64,000 nt of DNA from Pontederia crassipes (GCA_030549335.1 CM060194.1:38891171-38955170), one strand, 5' to 3'; positions 37,521 to 51,047 are shown, counted from the first letter of the stretch. Notes: a model not told the origin generated them from the letters alone. Made by a program: numbers and translations.

Positions 37521-38168
37521 TATTCGCAAGGTTGTGTATGCACCGTAATATACCTATATATATACAAAGGCAGAGGTAGGTGCCTTCACTAATTGTGTGC
37601 AGGCATTGGATAATTATATTTTGTGTACTTCTAACTACATATTGCTATGATAGGAGGACTGGTTTGTGTTTTTAATAGCTCACACTTTCATCCAAAGGTT
37701 GAAACCGTCGGCCAACTCTCTTCATCTCTTTTTTACATTTAACTTCAATTTATCAGATCTCCTTTTATTCATATGCATAAAATTATTAGTTTCTCTCCTT
37801 TGTCCTCTCTTATATTATTTCAAATAACAATTAAATACTTTTGGTTATTCATAATCAAATATTTTAATTATTACATATTCCACGATTAAAACAAATTCTT
37901 TTCTATTTCAAAACTTTTATTTTAAAAAAAACTTACTATAATTATTGATCCTGAAATCAGATCTTATTATTTTTCAATTATGTAAATTTTGAATATTTAT
38001 TTAAATTGTTGGAAATATAACTTCAACAATTGAATAAATTATTATATTTCTCTCTATATTCCCCTCAAAAAAAATATTTTTATCTATCTTAATTTTTTTA
38101 AGATTAACAACTTGGTTCAATGTAATTTGATAAAAATGTGAATTCACTCATAAAATGTTCTAGCTCTG

Positions 38169-38208
<40 letters not shown>

Positions 38209-39488
38209 AATCTTACGGTTTAAAATGTGAATTTCACTCAAATATTTAAAATTAATAATCGTGATAAACAAAACACATTTTACATCGGATAAATCAATGA
38301 CTTAAACATAACTTAATTTCTGCTAAACAAAGAATTCTTCGACTACCTACGTGTGTAACTTGGTGGATGTTTTTACTAGCTCTATATTTGAAATATCTCC
38401 CTGCTATAAAATCAATATTGCTCACTCGATCGTTCAAGTTCATGCGTTGGACCTGGACTGGATTGCGTCTCCAATGCATGCAATTGCAATGCGTTTTGGG
38501 GTTGTTACCATATGCGATCATCTCACCTTTACCCATGCAGGAACACAACTCACGCACCAGTACTACACTTCATATCAAAAAGGAAATGTTTCCTGCTCCT
38601 TCCTGCAAGGCATGCATGCATGGGTGCATCTTGTGTGAATGTGGACGTTTTCATGTCGAAATGCACAATTTAGCATTTGGTACGATTTCCCGGTTACGAT
38701 CGTTGCATTGTATCCATGCTTGTAATAATCCATTGGGCAACAGGTTTAATTTGCTCACATTCTTGAATCTAGACCTCTTTTTGTGCTGGGTTCCCTGTGC
38801 ATGCAGAGAATCCTGAGGCAATGAACGAATGATATGGACACGGGGATAGAGACTAGAAAGAAAAAATCTTGTTTTACTGTTAACATTGATTTGCTACCAA
38901 CTTACCATGCATGGAAGGAAACATAATCTGGGAAGTATACTAATTTTGAAGACCACCATTCTCGGTCATTCCATCGAGCCACAACTACTCATGACCACTT
39001 ATATAATTTTGTTTCTTTCCCTTTATTAATTAACGCTAGTTTAGGCATCCTTGAAGTGGTTTAAATTTTAGAAACAATTGAGTGATAAATCGTAATTTTC
39101 CCAATTCATCATGATCTTTCCGAATTCAGGAACCATCTTACAATTAATGAAGACAAATGTACACAGATTGCAATTGACAATAATGATATGATCAGCTCGT
39201 CATAAATTTGCCATGACAATTACGTTCGAATTTGACGAATTAAGCATTTACACAGACACACATCCGTATACATTAACTTCGTAGAATTCAATGTGATCAT
39301 ACACAGTCAGATAAAGATGTGATCGTCAACTTATTCAAAGACAGGCATCGCTGATGAAAAAATCCAGTAGCTATCAGCAAAATCCAGCAAAAGCTTAGCG
39401 CCACCTAATTGGTTCAATTGATCAGAGAGCTTTTCTTTTGTGCAGAATGATTTATTAGATAATTGAATTCTAAGTTTGTTTTTTTAAT

Positions 39489-39521
<33 letters not shown>

Positions 39522-40656
39522 TCGAGGATTCACTGAGTCGAGAAACAAAATCGGAAAAGGTTTTCTGCCCTATTATATCGTCGATTTCATTGGACGTTTG
39601 AAGTAGATATTTCTTTCATTAGGGTTTATTTTTTTCCTTCACAATTATATTCAAATGTAGGATTGTACCACACACATAAAAGTTAGAATATTTAGGATGC
39701 ATGGCCCCTATTAATTGAAAATCGTTTACATATTCACATCTTAATGTTTATTAATATTATTTACTGGCATTTAAGAAAACGATAAAAATAGTATTTTGCG
39801 CAATTAGTAGACCAATCAACTAATTATAAAATATTTTATCATTACAAAATAAATTCACCTGCTATAATATATGCAACACATTTTCTATTTCCTTTAAGAA
39901 ATTGTTCTGTTATAACATAGGGTACCACTTTTTAAAATTGATAGGTTATTATTGATTTAACTTATTCATGGGCGACCCAATTAACATATGTATGTGTATG
40001 TTATAGGATGGACGCAAGCTATTAGTTACAAATTTAACTATTAAAGTCGCCACATAATAAATAAAATATGGGATTGATTGGACATAAAAAAAAGGATGCA
40101 TTATTTTGATTAAACAAAGTCGCAAATCCGCAAATAACATGCTTACACGTGACATAACATATCTAGCAATGCACTCAAATGTAGCAGAGATGTGTTCCAA
40201 ATTAATACATTATTAGTGTCAATTCGAAATACAGAGACCGAAATTGTCTTGAAGTACGTGTCGGTGCTATCGGAAAAAAGAACTTTTTTTTTATCATGCC
40301 CAAAGGAAGCGAAGGATAAATTTCATATTCCTTCCCTAATTGTATCATCTTTTTCACTTTATCTCCTAAATGTTATAATATTATTCACTTATATTCCTTC
40401 GAATTTCCAAATACTTCCAAATAACCTCAATCTTTAATATTTATATCCTTCTAATTACGATCTAATTTCATACCCTTATTTAGTTTCTTAAATTAAGAAA
40501 TTTAGAATATCAAATAGGACCATGAAGAAGGTGATCAGGCGGTGAGTGCCCCCTTATGATTTTTATTTTTTTATATTCTAAGAAAATTAAAATATATTAA
40601 ATTTTAACATTATTTTCCAATTTAGAACCCAATAGTTTTATATATATATAGAGAGA
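37521..40656. other. Intergenic DNA with TA microsatellites
   Basis: (TA)n tracts lie at about 38167-38204 and 39489-39522. The moderately GC-balanced stretch 38340-38820 has ORFs in two overlapping frames with no recognisable domain and no splice context, so I do not call a gene. No RNA gene is seen. Confidence 0.45.
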
Positions 40657-41807
40657 GAGGAATATTAGTGTGCTACCACATCTTCATACCGTCCGATCTT
40701 GTGGTAGCACCCTGCGCTCCACAACTTCATACCGTCCGATCTCTGATCGATGGCTTTGATGTAATTGTGCCGGTTCGGAGAGGGTTGGAGCGGTTCAGCA
40801 TGCAAGGGTTGGAAGGGAATGATTCAATGCGCGTTGGAGGGGGATTAAGGGTTCAGCGCGTTGGAGGGATCGACGGTTCCAGCATCTTCCGGCGTCAGCA
40901 TTCCATTGTGCGTGCGCGACCGTCGTTCCAACGTATTCTGCGCCGACGTGCACGACTTCCGACATCTCCTGCGCTATCGTTCCTCCTCTCTCGCGGCCTC
41001 GCTTTCATTCCTCCCTCACTGATTGAACGCAAATGGAGCTCCATCGCAGAGAGCATCGTCGCCCAAATGTTGACCTCCCCTTGCTAGAGCTCCATCGCAG
41101 ATCTCGTCGTCTCCAAACACCATCGTTGCCCATTGTCGTCGTCGCCTGGCGCCATCGTTACATCGCTGACGTAGAGAGGGGAGGGAGGAAACGAATGTTT
41201 GGCGTCATCGTTTTCCTCGGTGATCATCATACCGTCTGACATTGTCATCATCTTCTTCTTCTACATGCCAGCGACTGCAAAAAAGGGGGCGGTGGCTGCC
41301 TTATGTGAGCTCGCCGAGAGGGGCCGCCCCCCTCCTTTTTCACAGTCGCCGACGCGCGAAGAGGGAGAAAGAAGACACCCTTGCGCCGGATCTTGTCGAT
41401 GGAGGCACGACCACCGGAGGAGAGGGAGAGTGAAGAGTAGCTCCATATCTCATCGAGGAAGCCTTGCACCAGATCTCTACGCCAATGACGATATCCTCTC
41501 TGCTCTCCCCTCTCTGTGTCGATGAAAAAGGCGGCGCAACAAGAATAAAGGGGGGCATCGACCCCCCTCCGCGAGCTCGCGGTGGGGGGCCGATGCCCCT
41601 GTCGTCATGGAAGATGCCACGACAGAGGTCTGATGGCGAGGGAAAGAGATCAGATGTGCCTGAACTGCCCTACAACTTCATATCGTGCCTGAACCACCTC
41701 CTGAACTGCCGCGCCTCCATATAGTCCATCCATGTCAAATTGGACGATGATGAAGGCATGGGCGCGGGGTGCTACCACAAAAGTGTGGTAGCACACTAAT
41801 ATTCCTC
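40657..41807. mobile_element. Mutator-like (MULE-type) non-autonomous element with compound inverted repeats
   Basis: The left end GAGGAATATTAGTGTGCTAC (40657 on) and the reverse complement of the right end (41784-41807) agree perfectly over 24 bp. Directly inside, TGTGGTAGCACC occurs in inverted orientation at the left end, and GGGTGCTACCACA at the right end, so each end carries its own small hairpin. The flanks are TA repeats, so no target duplication can be read. The interior is GC-rich and contains no transposase. It includes a near-perfect 48-bp hairpin (41552-41599). Overlapping Arg/Ser/Pro-rich ORFs in all frames argue against a real gene. The superfamily is inferred from structure alone. 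Confidence 0.65.
41552..41599. repeat. GC-rich hairpin centred on GCGAGCTCGC
   Basis: GGGGCATCGACCCCCC and GGGGGGCCGATGCCCC flank CGCGAGCTCGCG, giving an inverted repeat with about two mismatches. Related hairpins lie at 49448-49495 and, weaker, 41285-41332. Confidence 0.75.
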
Positions 41808-41809
41808 AA

Positions 41810-41878
<69 letters not shown>

Positions 41879-41907
41879 TGTATGTATGTATGTATGTATG
41901 TATGTAT
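41808..41907. repeat. TA and TATG microsatellites
   Basis: A (TA)n run with interspersed TG passes into about 14 units of TATG (41850-41906). Confidence 0.95.
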
Positions 41908-42755
41908 AAGGAACATCATGGTGCATACACACTTAAGTGCATTTAGGTGCGATCACACCTTCTCCACCGTTGGATCTACGTGCTAATGATCCGTCGGCCG
42001 GGAACAATCGGGCGTTGGACCGCTGAGATGTTCAACCCTCCCGCCTCCCAATCTGCACATAGGGCACGAACGCGAATGACGCGGTCAGCTCCGCAACCTT
42101 AGCTTCACCGAACAACACCCTTAGTCCCGCTTTCGCAGGTTCATCAGACGACACCGTCAGCCCTTCCACGAGACCGGTGAGATGGGAATTGATTGCCTAG
42201 AGAATGGCCTTCGTTCATGCGCATGTGTTTGAGTTGGTACATAGAGGATGATTGAGCGACAGTCAAGGGAAAAGAAGGAGGCGTCTCTGGCGCTGAGGTT
42301 GGCAGTCTGTGATCGAAGGGGAAAAAAGAAGGAGGCGATCGAGCGCCATCGACGGTTGCCCTCGTAACTTCGGCCTCAACAACTCACTGCTCTTGCTTCT
42401 TGCCTTCTCGCTCAGCGTCGTTCGCCTTCTCACCCAAATCGAAGGGGAAAGAGGAGAATGCATCCCAAAATCCCTTGTTGCGCTGGACCTCCCCCTTGTC
42501 CCTCTGCCCAAAATCCAGCACGCAGAATGCTATATCGGCGGCGTCCTCATCATTGTGGTTGTCGGCCGGCCGGCCTTGGCTTGTATGTATTTTTTTTGTG
42601 TGGCCGGCGATAGGTGCAGAAGGGAGGTCGACACAGGGGAGGTTGGCGGTCAAAGGGGAATTGGTTTTTTTATTAATCGAGTTTTTTTGTTAAACCAAAA
42701 TTATGATAGATGATTAAATTTCAGTCATTATAATTAAAATAATTTTAATATTTCT

Positions 42756-42763
<8 letters not shown>
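41908..42763. other. GC-richer intergenic block, possible decayed element
   Basis: The block begins AAGGAACATCATGGTGC next to the TATG array and is GC-rich to about 42660. In composition and some phrases (GAAGGAGGCG, GTCGATCG-like) it resembles the interior of the adjacent MULE-like element. Frames are open on both strands but have no recognisable domain. I see no inverted terminus, so it is left unassigned. Confidence 0.35.
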
Positions 42764-42791
<28 letters not shown>

Positions 42792-42795
42792 CAAG

Positions 42796-42894
42796 ACCGT
42801 TAAATCATGATTAGACGATTGAGATTCAACTTTTATTGAATCTAATGTTAAGTTATTACATTTAATCTCAATCATCTAATCATCATCCAACGGT
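42796..42894. repeat. Small foldback element between TA tracts
   Basis: The left arm 42796-42826 (starting ACCGTTAAATCATGATTAG) pairs with 42864-42894 with about 27 of 31 positions matching. (TA)n tracts at 42764-42788 and 42956-42977 flank it. It may be a MITE-like foldback that inserted in, or carries, TA repeats. Confidence 0.55.
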
Positions 42895-42977
42895 TTAAAT
42901 TCATTAAATTCATATTGGTTGTATAACTTTTGGTTGCATATTATTTAAACCCATATATATATATATATATATATATT

Positions 42978-44435
42978 GATGAAGCTATTGCCAAAAGGGG
43001 ACGTAGGTCCATTGCGTGTATAATTTCTTGATCACATGGATTAATTGCACGAATTGATTATAATAATAAATATACCCCAAGTGTGTGCCTCATAATTAAC
43101 TTTAGGAATCCAATTATGAACCGCGAGCATGTTCTTATGTACATATATGTGAAGAATCAAATGTTCTGCCTCACAAGTAGCAACCATGATGCTTTTGGCT
43201 GAAACCAACTCTGCATGTGCTCAACTTTTTAAATTGCTATTAGAATACTAACATATTTATTGGATGTCACGTTCCTCGAACAACATTGGCTACATCTATA
43301 CATTTATAATTTCATTCGTCATGTTAATGCAGTTGATCAAGGAGACATTTCATTTAGATCAAAGCATTAACATCTTTCTCTTTTTTTTTATGTGTTCTTT
43401 TATTAGTTGTATTGTAGATTATCATTTTTCTTCGGTGATATATAATTTCGAAGGTCGTTGATGATGGAAAAAAAATGTTACAAAATAAGAGGTCATAAAA
43501 AATAAGATTAATGATGTGTGAAATTATTATCATTAGAATTTTTGTACGAGAGAAATTATGTATCGAAAAACTAATTGAGAATTTTAAAATGATGTAAAAT
43601 TTTATTAGATAAAAATCAAAGAAGGATTACACAAAATTATGGCTCTCACGTTCTCGCTGGGAGCGTGACCCTTGTAGTGCGATGACGTCTTTTACTTTAT
43701 AGTATCTCGAAAATCAGATAAATTTTTAATTGACGTAGAATTTAAGATATTATTAATAATTATTAACTGATAAATCTTAAATAAACTATTGCAATTGATT
43801 ATTAAAAATTTTCTATATATAAATAATTTTAATCTGAAATCATAATTAAAAATTTAAAATCTAATAGTTATGATCGACTTCACACAATAATCAATTCTTG
43901 CAGACATGAAACATTTTTCCAATTCCAAAACTTACTATGTTGCCTTGCTCTTTTGATTCTTTTCATTTAAAGAATAATCAACAAATGATGAATTGATCTT
44001 TTTTTAATCTAAAAATCGATCCCATTGGCTTGTTGTTTTGATTCTTTTGAACGGTCACTATTAATAGGGCGTCCGGCCCCACAAAATGAGCACGCTGCGT
44101 AGTTCGAAAGGCCATGCGGCTCATGCACTTAACAAGAGGTCATTTTATTTTATTTTCGATAAAACATTTTTTTTCTTTATTTCGTATAGATTTCCTTCTA
44201 ATTTTCTCTTATTTTAATTTGAAATTTTGTTGATGCAACGTGGACAAACCCTGAACAAAATGTTAGGAGAGCCAAGTTAAAGAATATGTGTGCAGAAGAC
44301 ATTAAATCATTGACCTCTTCAACTTTTTTTACTACTATAACCATCATCACAAATTATCATTCATGTTTTAAAAACATAATATATAGGAGAATTCGATCAA
44401 ACTTTAATTTTAAAATTAAATATCAATATATATAT

Positions 44436-44502
<67 letters not shown>

Positions 44503-44637
44503 AAATGATAAACAGAGGAAAAAAATGACGTCCTAATTCTAAACATGTTCAATTTTTACCCTAAATTTGTTGTAACCATATTTATAAATATCTATATATC
44601 TTTATGTAAAAAATAGTACCAATATATAGCCGTATTA

Positions 44638-44680
<43 letters not shown>

Positions 44681-47301
44681 AGTTAAATCGTTGAACGATG
44701 ATTATATCGTTGGGTTAAATTCAAATAAACTAATCATGAGTTCAATTGATGCTGAATCTTGGATCCACAAACATTGTGTAATGGTTCAAATTGATTGCAT
44801 ATTTTAATAATTCGATAATGAAACCCTACGGTCGACGTACAAAGTTTGGCATTTTTTATTTGAAAACAAAGGAGTGCCCAAATTACTTATTGGCCTGCTA
44901 TTTGACAACTTGAATAAAATTTTTTTCCGATCCACATCGAACACCATTTTTAAGTGGCAAAAAAAAAAAAGTTACGTGCTCCATATATATAATTGCGACA
45001 TGATGTCATGGGCATTACACTTTTTTTTTTAGGCTATGGGATTTAGACATTACAACTGATCATACGAATACAATGTTTTAGGTGATCGATCAACGGAGAA
45101 AGCGAAAATGCAATTATTTTTTTAATGAAAATAAGTAACTTCAGGACACCAAGCTGGCACATGGACACTTGTTAAGGGCCGTTTGGATGTAAGATAAAAT
45201 TAAAAAAAATAAAATAAAAAAATATTGTATTATATAAAAGTAAAGATGTTTTTATTTTACTTATCGTTTGATTTGAAGAGAATAATTTTTTAAAGTATAA
45301 TATTTTATATTTAAAATATTTAATTATATATATGTCATATTTAATATCATAATAATAAAAAATATTTATATAATAGTATATGATTGAATTTTTTAAAAAT
45401 AAAATATTGTTGAAAATTTTTAAAATGAAGAATAAGTGTATTCTTCTGTACATTTATTTTTTTCATGAGTTAAAAATGATAATTTTATGTTTTTTTAACA
45501 CGATTTTATGATTTTCAAAATTTGATCCTATTATCAAAATATTCTATCATTTATTCCGCAACCATAGACGTAAGAGGTTTACTTTTTTACTACGTAGAAA
45601 GTTAAAGTGGTCATAAAGCTAAGGTTACGAAGAGCCATGATTGCCACTAAAAACATATATATTCTTTGAACTCAACGAAGCAAAATATTTTTAAACTATG
45701 AGTAAGATGTCAAATATTCCAATTTTACCGGATGTCAAATATTATATTCATATTTTTAACGTTTTACTTATTTGATGTTACCTTGTGGTAATCAAATTTA
45801 CCACGTAACTCATTATATAGTGCTAAAAACATAAGACAAAGCAGTTGTGACCATTTAATTAATAAAGAAGTTAAAGGAATCGATCCTCGACTTTAAATTA
45901 TTTCTTGATCACGATCTTTAGTTAAATGTGAAAAAACATAACATAAAATATAATTATTTTAATCAGATAAAAAATTTCTAAATTGAGATAAATTTAGAAT
46001 TTAGCATCAGATGGAAAAAGTTATGACTAAGACCATGTTATATATTATACTCTAAAAAGAAATTATATTTCATATGAAACTCAAACTGTCGATCTTTACA
46101 CGTAAGATGAACCAAAATATCAACCAACATAAATATAATTATTATAGTCAGATAAAAAAAAAGTATACTCATCGACTTCTCAACATTAATGGTAATGTTT
46201 CATTTGAATATTTATGAATTTGTTTCTGATAGCGTTATTGACATAGTAGTAGTAGAATGTCGTCTGTTCTTTTTTTTTTTCCTGTTCGCATGAGATCCGC
46301 ATCTAGAAGGAAAAAGGTTCCGAAATTATTGAGTGTAGTAGATATACTTGGGATATGCTCATAAATAATTTATACCTACTCTGACTTATGCAAAGTTACC
46401 GAAGCCAAATATTAATTATATTAATAATATTTTGAATTTGAACTTAATTATAATTCTACATGATCTCTTCTTTTAATTCGTCGGAAGTCTTGCTTTTTCA
46501 AAAAGAAAGAAGTATCTATATAAACTTTTTAAAAGATAATTTAATTTTGTAATCTTCTTCTAATTTTTCTATTTAATAAAATTTTGTCACCTATTACATT
46601 TTTTACGGTCAATAATTTCCCTGGAATTCTAACAAATTAATTAATTATGTTGTAAATAACAATGAAGATTAACTCGAGCCATCAGCATCAAGATGCGACG
46701 TCTGACTCCATGTTCTCAGCGTTTTTTGCGTATCTCCAATTAACACGTCGCATTGGCCTCACTTTTCATATTTTGCATATACGAGTTTGTGTCGTATATT
46801 TCTTCTTAATTTGTATCATATACATATTATTTACGGTTCTCTTTAACTACTGAATAAGAACAACAATGAAAGCGATAATAATAATAATAATAGTACTATT
46901 AATGGTGGTAGTATTAACAATTTTTCCTTTCCAACTCCACAGTGATGGATTAATCAAACTGATAGGAACCTTTTTGACTTGAGCAATTAATTCCATAATT
47001 TCAAAGAGGGACATATGCCATTGACACGCAACTTATCCAATTGTACAATTATTGAATGATTTGTGCTTTTTTTTTCTTCCTTCGTGTAATCGCCGCATAT
47101 TGGAGTGAAGAGAAATCAGTTATAATCGACTATATATCACTGTCCACAAAGCAAAATTGTCATGTTCTTTTCTAAATTTCATAATGGAGTGAAGGTGAAA
47201 TTAACGGAGTATGTTTCTAGTTTTAATTTGATGTCTCATTCACCTCCCGTCACTATGAGTAAGACAGCGAACGACATGGCTTGTGTAAGACAGCTATATA
47301 A
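42978..47301. other. AT-rich intergenic DNA
   Basis: This long stretch has no supported gene. It contains a (TAGA)n/(GA)n microsatellite at 44437-44501 and a (TA)n tract at 44640-44674. At 45176 the phrase GGGCCGTTTGGATG begins an AT-rich segment typical of a MITE end, but I found no matching second terminus. Confidence 0.45.
44437..44501. repeat. TAGA/GA compound microsatellite
   Basis: About 13 units of TAGA run directly into about seven GA units. Confidence 0.95.
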
Positions 47302-48184
47302 TTTTCGACGATCACAATTGTAGGTAACTTTAAAAATAATTAATATATATTTTTTCGACGATCAGAACTGTCGGTGATTAAAATTCTATTATCCCATTTT
47401 TTTATTTTTGTTTTTTCGCTTTCTCATCTTTCAACCTATATATATAATATCCCTTTCTAATTTAATTTCCTCCTCTCCTCTCTCTCTCCGTCTCCGTCTC
47501 CCTCTCCCGATCGGCGAGCCTCGGAGCGGCCGTCAAGCGTCTCCCGCCGACGACCCTCTCACATCGACGTGTCTCTCTCTCTCCGGTTCGGACCGCCAGG
47601 CGGCCGAATCCGGCCCCCAGCGGCCGGATCGGATCCATCGCCTGGCGGCCGGATCCGGCCCTCAGCGACCGGATCGACCGCCTGGCGGTTGGATCCGGCC
47701 CTCAGCGACCGGATCGACCGCCTGGCGGTTGGATCCGGCCCCCAACGGCCGGATCGATCGTGGGTGTTCGAATCTGGCCGCGGCCGGCCAGATCCAGCCG
47801 GCTGGCGGCCCGATCTCGGCCGCTGGCGTTGGCCGTCTGGCGGCCGAATCTAGCCGCCGGCCGGCTATTTTTTTATATTATAAAAAATTTTTGCGGCAGT
47901 TTTGACCGCCGAAACTTTGACGATCGCCAAAATTTTCGGCGATAGTAAATATCGGAGGTCGTGACCGCCGAATTTTTGACGATTTGGTTGACGTCACAAA
48001 TACCGGCGGTCGTGACCGTCGGTAATTCGTCAAAATTTTCGATATTTCTTTTTCAACCATCGGAAATTGATTTGCGACGATCATTTTTCGGACGTTCCGA
48101 TTCCGTCGAAAACACCATTTCTGACGATTTTCGGGAAATTATAGACGGTCGAAACCGTCTATAATTCCCATTTTTGTTGTAGTT
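47302..48184 (+). mobile_element. CACTA element, 5'-truncated, same family as 55909-57397
   Basis: The right end reads ATTTTTGTTGTAGTT, a CACTA terminus whose last base has changed from G to T (48184). Subterminal CGGTCGTGACCG and GACGATCG words precede it. The left part starts abruptly in subterminal repeats (TTTTCGACGATCAC at 47302) with no CACTA terminus. It then follows the 56.4-56.8 kb element closely: TTTAAAAATAATTAATAT, TTATTATCCC, a CCTATATATATA box at 47437-47450, a CT-rich leader and the GGCGAGCCTC phrase. 47590-47870 is a GC-rich CGGCCGGATC repeat block. The overlapping ORFs there are stop-free repeat artefacts. Confidence 0.85.
47437..47450 (+). promoter_or_regulatory. CACTA-internal TATA-box-like promoter
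   Basis: CTATATATATAATA is followed by a pyrimidine-rich leader, as in the related element at 56597. Confidence 0.4.
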
Positions 48185-50920
48185 AAGATTATAAATACAG
48201 AAGATGTTATTTTTTTCCTAACTGACTGATTTTTTTAAAAAAAAGAAAATTAGCACAACTATATTGACATAATATTTGGCACATCTAATTCAACATTCTT
48301 TATTATATATAGAATTTAATGATTGTAGGAATAGACTGTTTATTGATATCATATGAAATTTATATCTTAAATCAACGGTTGTGATTTATTATTAGGATTG
48401 TATCTGATGCCTTAATGTTTTGAGAATTAAATAAAAAAACACCTAAAAATTATGAGAATAATAACACCTATTTTATTAAATAAAAAATAAGATAAATATA
48501 CATAAGAAAGAAGTTTGAATTGGATTAGGGATAAAATTTAAACTTAAATCCAGTTTGATTATGTTGGACTTTTGAACATGATCAAAGTTTTAAATAAATA
48601 AAGAAGATTACATTTTAAGAATTTGAATCAAAATTGATTAAGAATTGTAATCAGAATTAAAGTATAGTTAAACTCTATCAATATAGAGTTGTTTCCATTG
48701 TACCAATTCTTTTTTTTTCTTTGTTGCCTTCTCTATCAAGATTGCAAATGGAGACTCTAAGGTGTGGCATGGGCGTTCATTGCAGCTATCCCACCACTAC
48801 ATAGGAAATCAGTCACAAAATATTAAGGTGTCATTTGGTTGCAGGATAAATAAGCGAATAAATGTTAATTCCAATGAATACCTCCAAACAAGGACTTGAA
48901 TAGGATTATCGGCCAACAACACGTTCATGATACCCAAAGCTTGTTTAATTTTGTCGAGGTTGTGTTCTGGGTCTTATAAATGCTAGTTTTAAGAATGTTT
49001 TCTGCTTGAGTTGTACGAGATGTTCAATTAATTTTTTTTAAAATAAAAAGAATGATCTATTTCACCGAGCCTCTTTTCAAGACAGTGATCATATCGTTAC
49101 ACCTTTTGTGCGGAGTCCATTGGTGAAAAGGGGCTGGGGAAAGCTTAAACTCAATTCTCCATGTGTGCTCAAAGACGTAAAACAATTGCGCTTATATCTA
49201 TCACTGTAGGAATTGAGCTTAGTCTTTCTTTATACCCTTTCATGAAAAAATTATGTTTATTGATCCCATGATCCTGAACCGATCTTACTTGGGATCGCAA
49301 TAGGTACTCTATGAGGAATATTTTTATGTGGTGTTAACGATTTAATAACTATCTTTGTAGCTCCAACAAAAGTTGGCCTCAGTGGCACCAGAGAGGACTG
49401 GGAAGGGGCGCTCGTTCTTCTCCTTAGCTGACAGCGAGGGAGAGAAAGGGGGGCGTTGCCCCTACGCGAGCTCGCAAGAGGGGCCGACGCCCCCCTTTCT
49501 CCTCCTCGCCGGTGCCACGGCGTGGCGAACGATTAGCTAGAGCAGCATATGCTATATATAGTGAAAATGACGAGTTCGCACAGGGTCGATGCCCCCTTTT
49601 TCTCCCTCACCGGCGCCATACGCGAGGACGAAAAGAGGGGCGCCAGCCTTGTGCAAACTCACACTCTTCCTATGGCGTCTGAAGGGGAGAGGGGAAGGGG
49701 CACCGGCCCCCTTAATCTACTTCAACAAAGGTTGCCACTTTTTTCATTAATTTTTATAGTATTTTTTATATTTTTATATTATTTTTTATTGTCCCATGTC
49801 AATAATGTAATAGGAGAACTAGCTATTACCGGTCAGGAGAGCGACGCATGCAAGAAAATCAAAGGTTGAGGATATTTCAATTACAAACTAAAGTTGATGG
49901 ACCAAATATTTATCGCACCCAAAGTTGAAGGAGATCCGTGTAATTTATCCTCTATAGATATATGAATATTTTATATGTGAATGATGAAATTTTTATGTAA
50001 ATAATTATAATCATGAATTCCAATGACATACTTATGATCTGGTGATTAAAATTAGTTTTTCTACAAATTTAGGTGCATTCATTCTGTTTGGACTACTGAA
50101 ATTGCATAACATAATATGGAATAACGCGAAGAACGACCAACGTTCAGTTTAGGGTTTCATCTATTTCTAACAAAGGGAGTGTTTGCAATTTATTTATAAA
50201 CTTAAGTATGAGTGTTTAATAAATAATATTTCTGAGTTATAAATTGTAGACTTGTAATTTAAAGTAAATTATATTTTAAATTAAAACCGATAAGTTGGAA
50301 GATTTCAATTTATGCCTTTCTGACTTTCATATGATTAAACTAACTTGCCATTATATCCTCATTTTAAAAAACTGATATTTCCACCACATTTTTTTTAAAT
50401 TTCCTCTCCCTACACTTTCTCAACTCAAATGACATTGATGGACTAGCCTCCGTAGAGAGGGTCTTGGGCTCTCTTGGAAGAGTAGATCTCTAGACTCTAG
50501 TCTTTCTTTTTTTTTTTTTTACTTTTCATTAACTGAAATATTTTATATATGAATTATGATATGTATTAAGTTATACAGGTACATTTTTTTATGTATTATG
50601 ATTGAACGAAGACATTTTCAATAATATCTATTCATCAAATCATTTTATTATCAAATAGCTTACGATGTATTAACATCTTTACCAATATATTTATTCAAAT
50701 GTGTAATTGTTTTATTTTTAGAAAATAATTTTAATAATTAAATTGTTCATCAACATTACAATTTATAAAAATACAAGTCAATTTTATTATGATTAAATAT
50801 TTGTCCGAACTAAACTATTTATCAACATAATATCTAGTTCTACAAAGTAATTTTTCTGTAGACAATTGTGATTCATATAATATAGGATGAAATAATTAGA
50901 ATTAAGTTTCACTTGGGGTC
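48185..50920. other. Intergenic DNA upstream of asparagine synthetase
   Basis: The stretch is AT-rich apart from a GC-rich island at 49375-49730, which carries the GCGAGCTCGC hairpin (49448-49495) and GGGGCGCCAGC phrases like those in the MULE-like element at 41 kb. The island is probably a fragment of the same family. A phrase at 48829 (AAGGTGTCATTTGGTTGCAG) resembles a MITE end. No gene is supported. Confidence 0.45.
49448..49495. repeat. GC-rich hairpin, second copy of the GCGAGCTCGC motif
   Basis: GGGGGGCGTTGCCCCTACGC and GAGGGGCCGACGCCCCCC flank GAGCTCGC, forming a stem with a few mismatches. It shares core and arm composition with 41552-41599. Confidence 0.65.
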
Positions 50921-50929
50921 AACAACAAC

Positions 50930-51047
<118 letters not shown>

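Noticed and set aside
38351..38816. Two overlapping ORFs of 95 and 149 aa
   Set aside because: Different frames over the same DNA, no domain, no promoter or splice context.
40668..42713. Multiple Arg/Ser/Pro-rich ORFs on both strands
   Set aside because: Interior of the MULE-like element and adjacent GC-rich block; frames are open because of base composition.
45176..45560. Complete MITE starting GGGCCGTTTGGATG
   Set aside because: No inverted second terminus or target duplication could be found.
47251..47265. CACTATGAGTAAGACA as the missing left end of the truncated CACTA element
   Set aside because: It does not continue like the family terminus (CACTACAAGAAAA) and no matching 3-bp target duplication is present at the other end.
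47408..47945. 165-aa ORF and overlapping frames
   Set aside because: Same GC-rich repeat artefact inside the truncated CACTA element.
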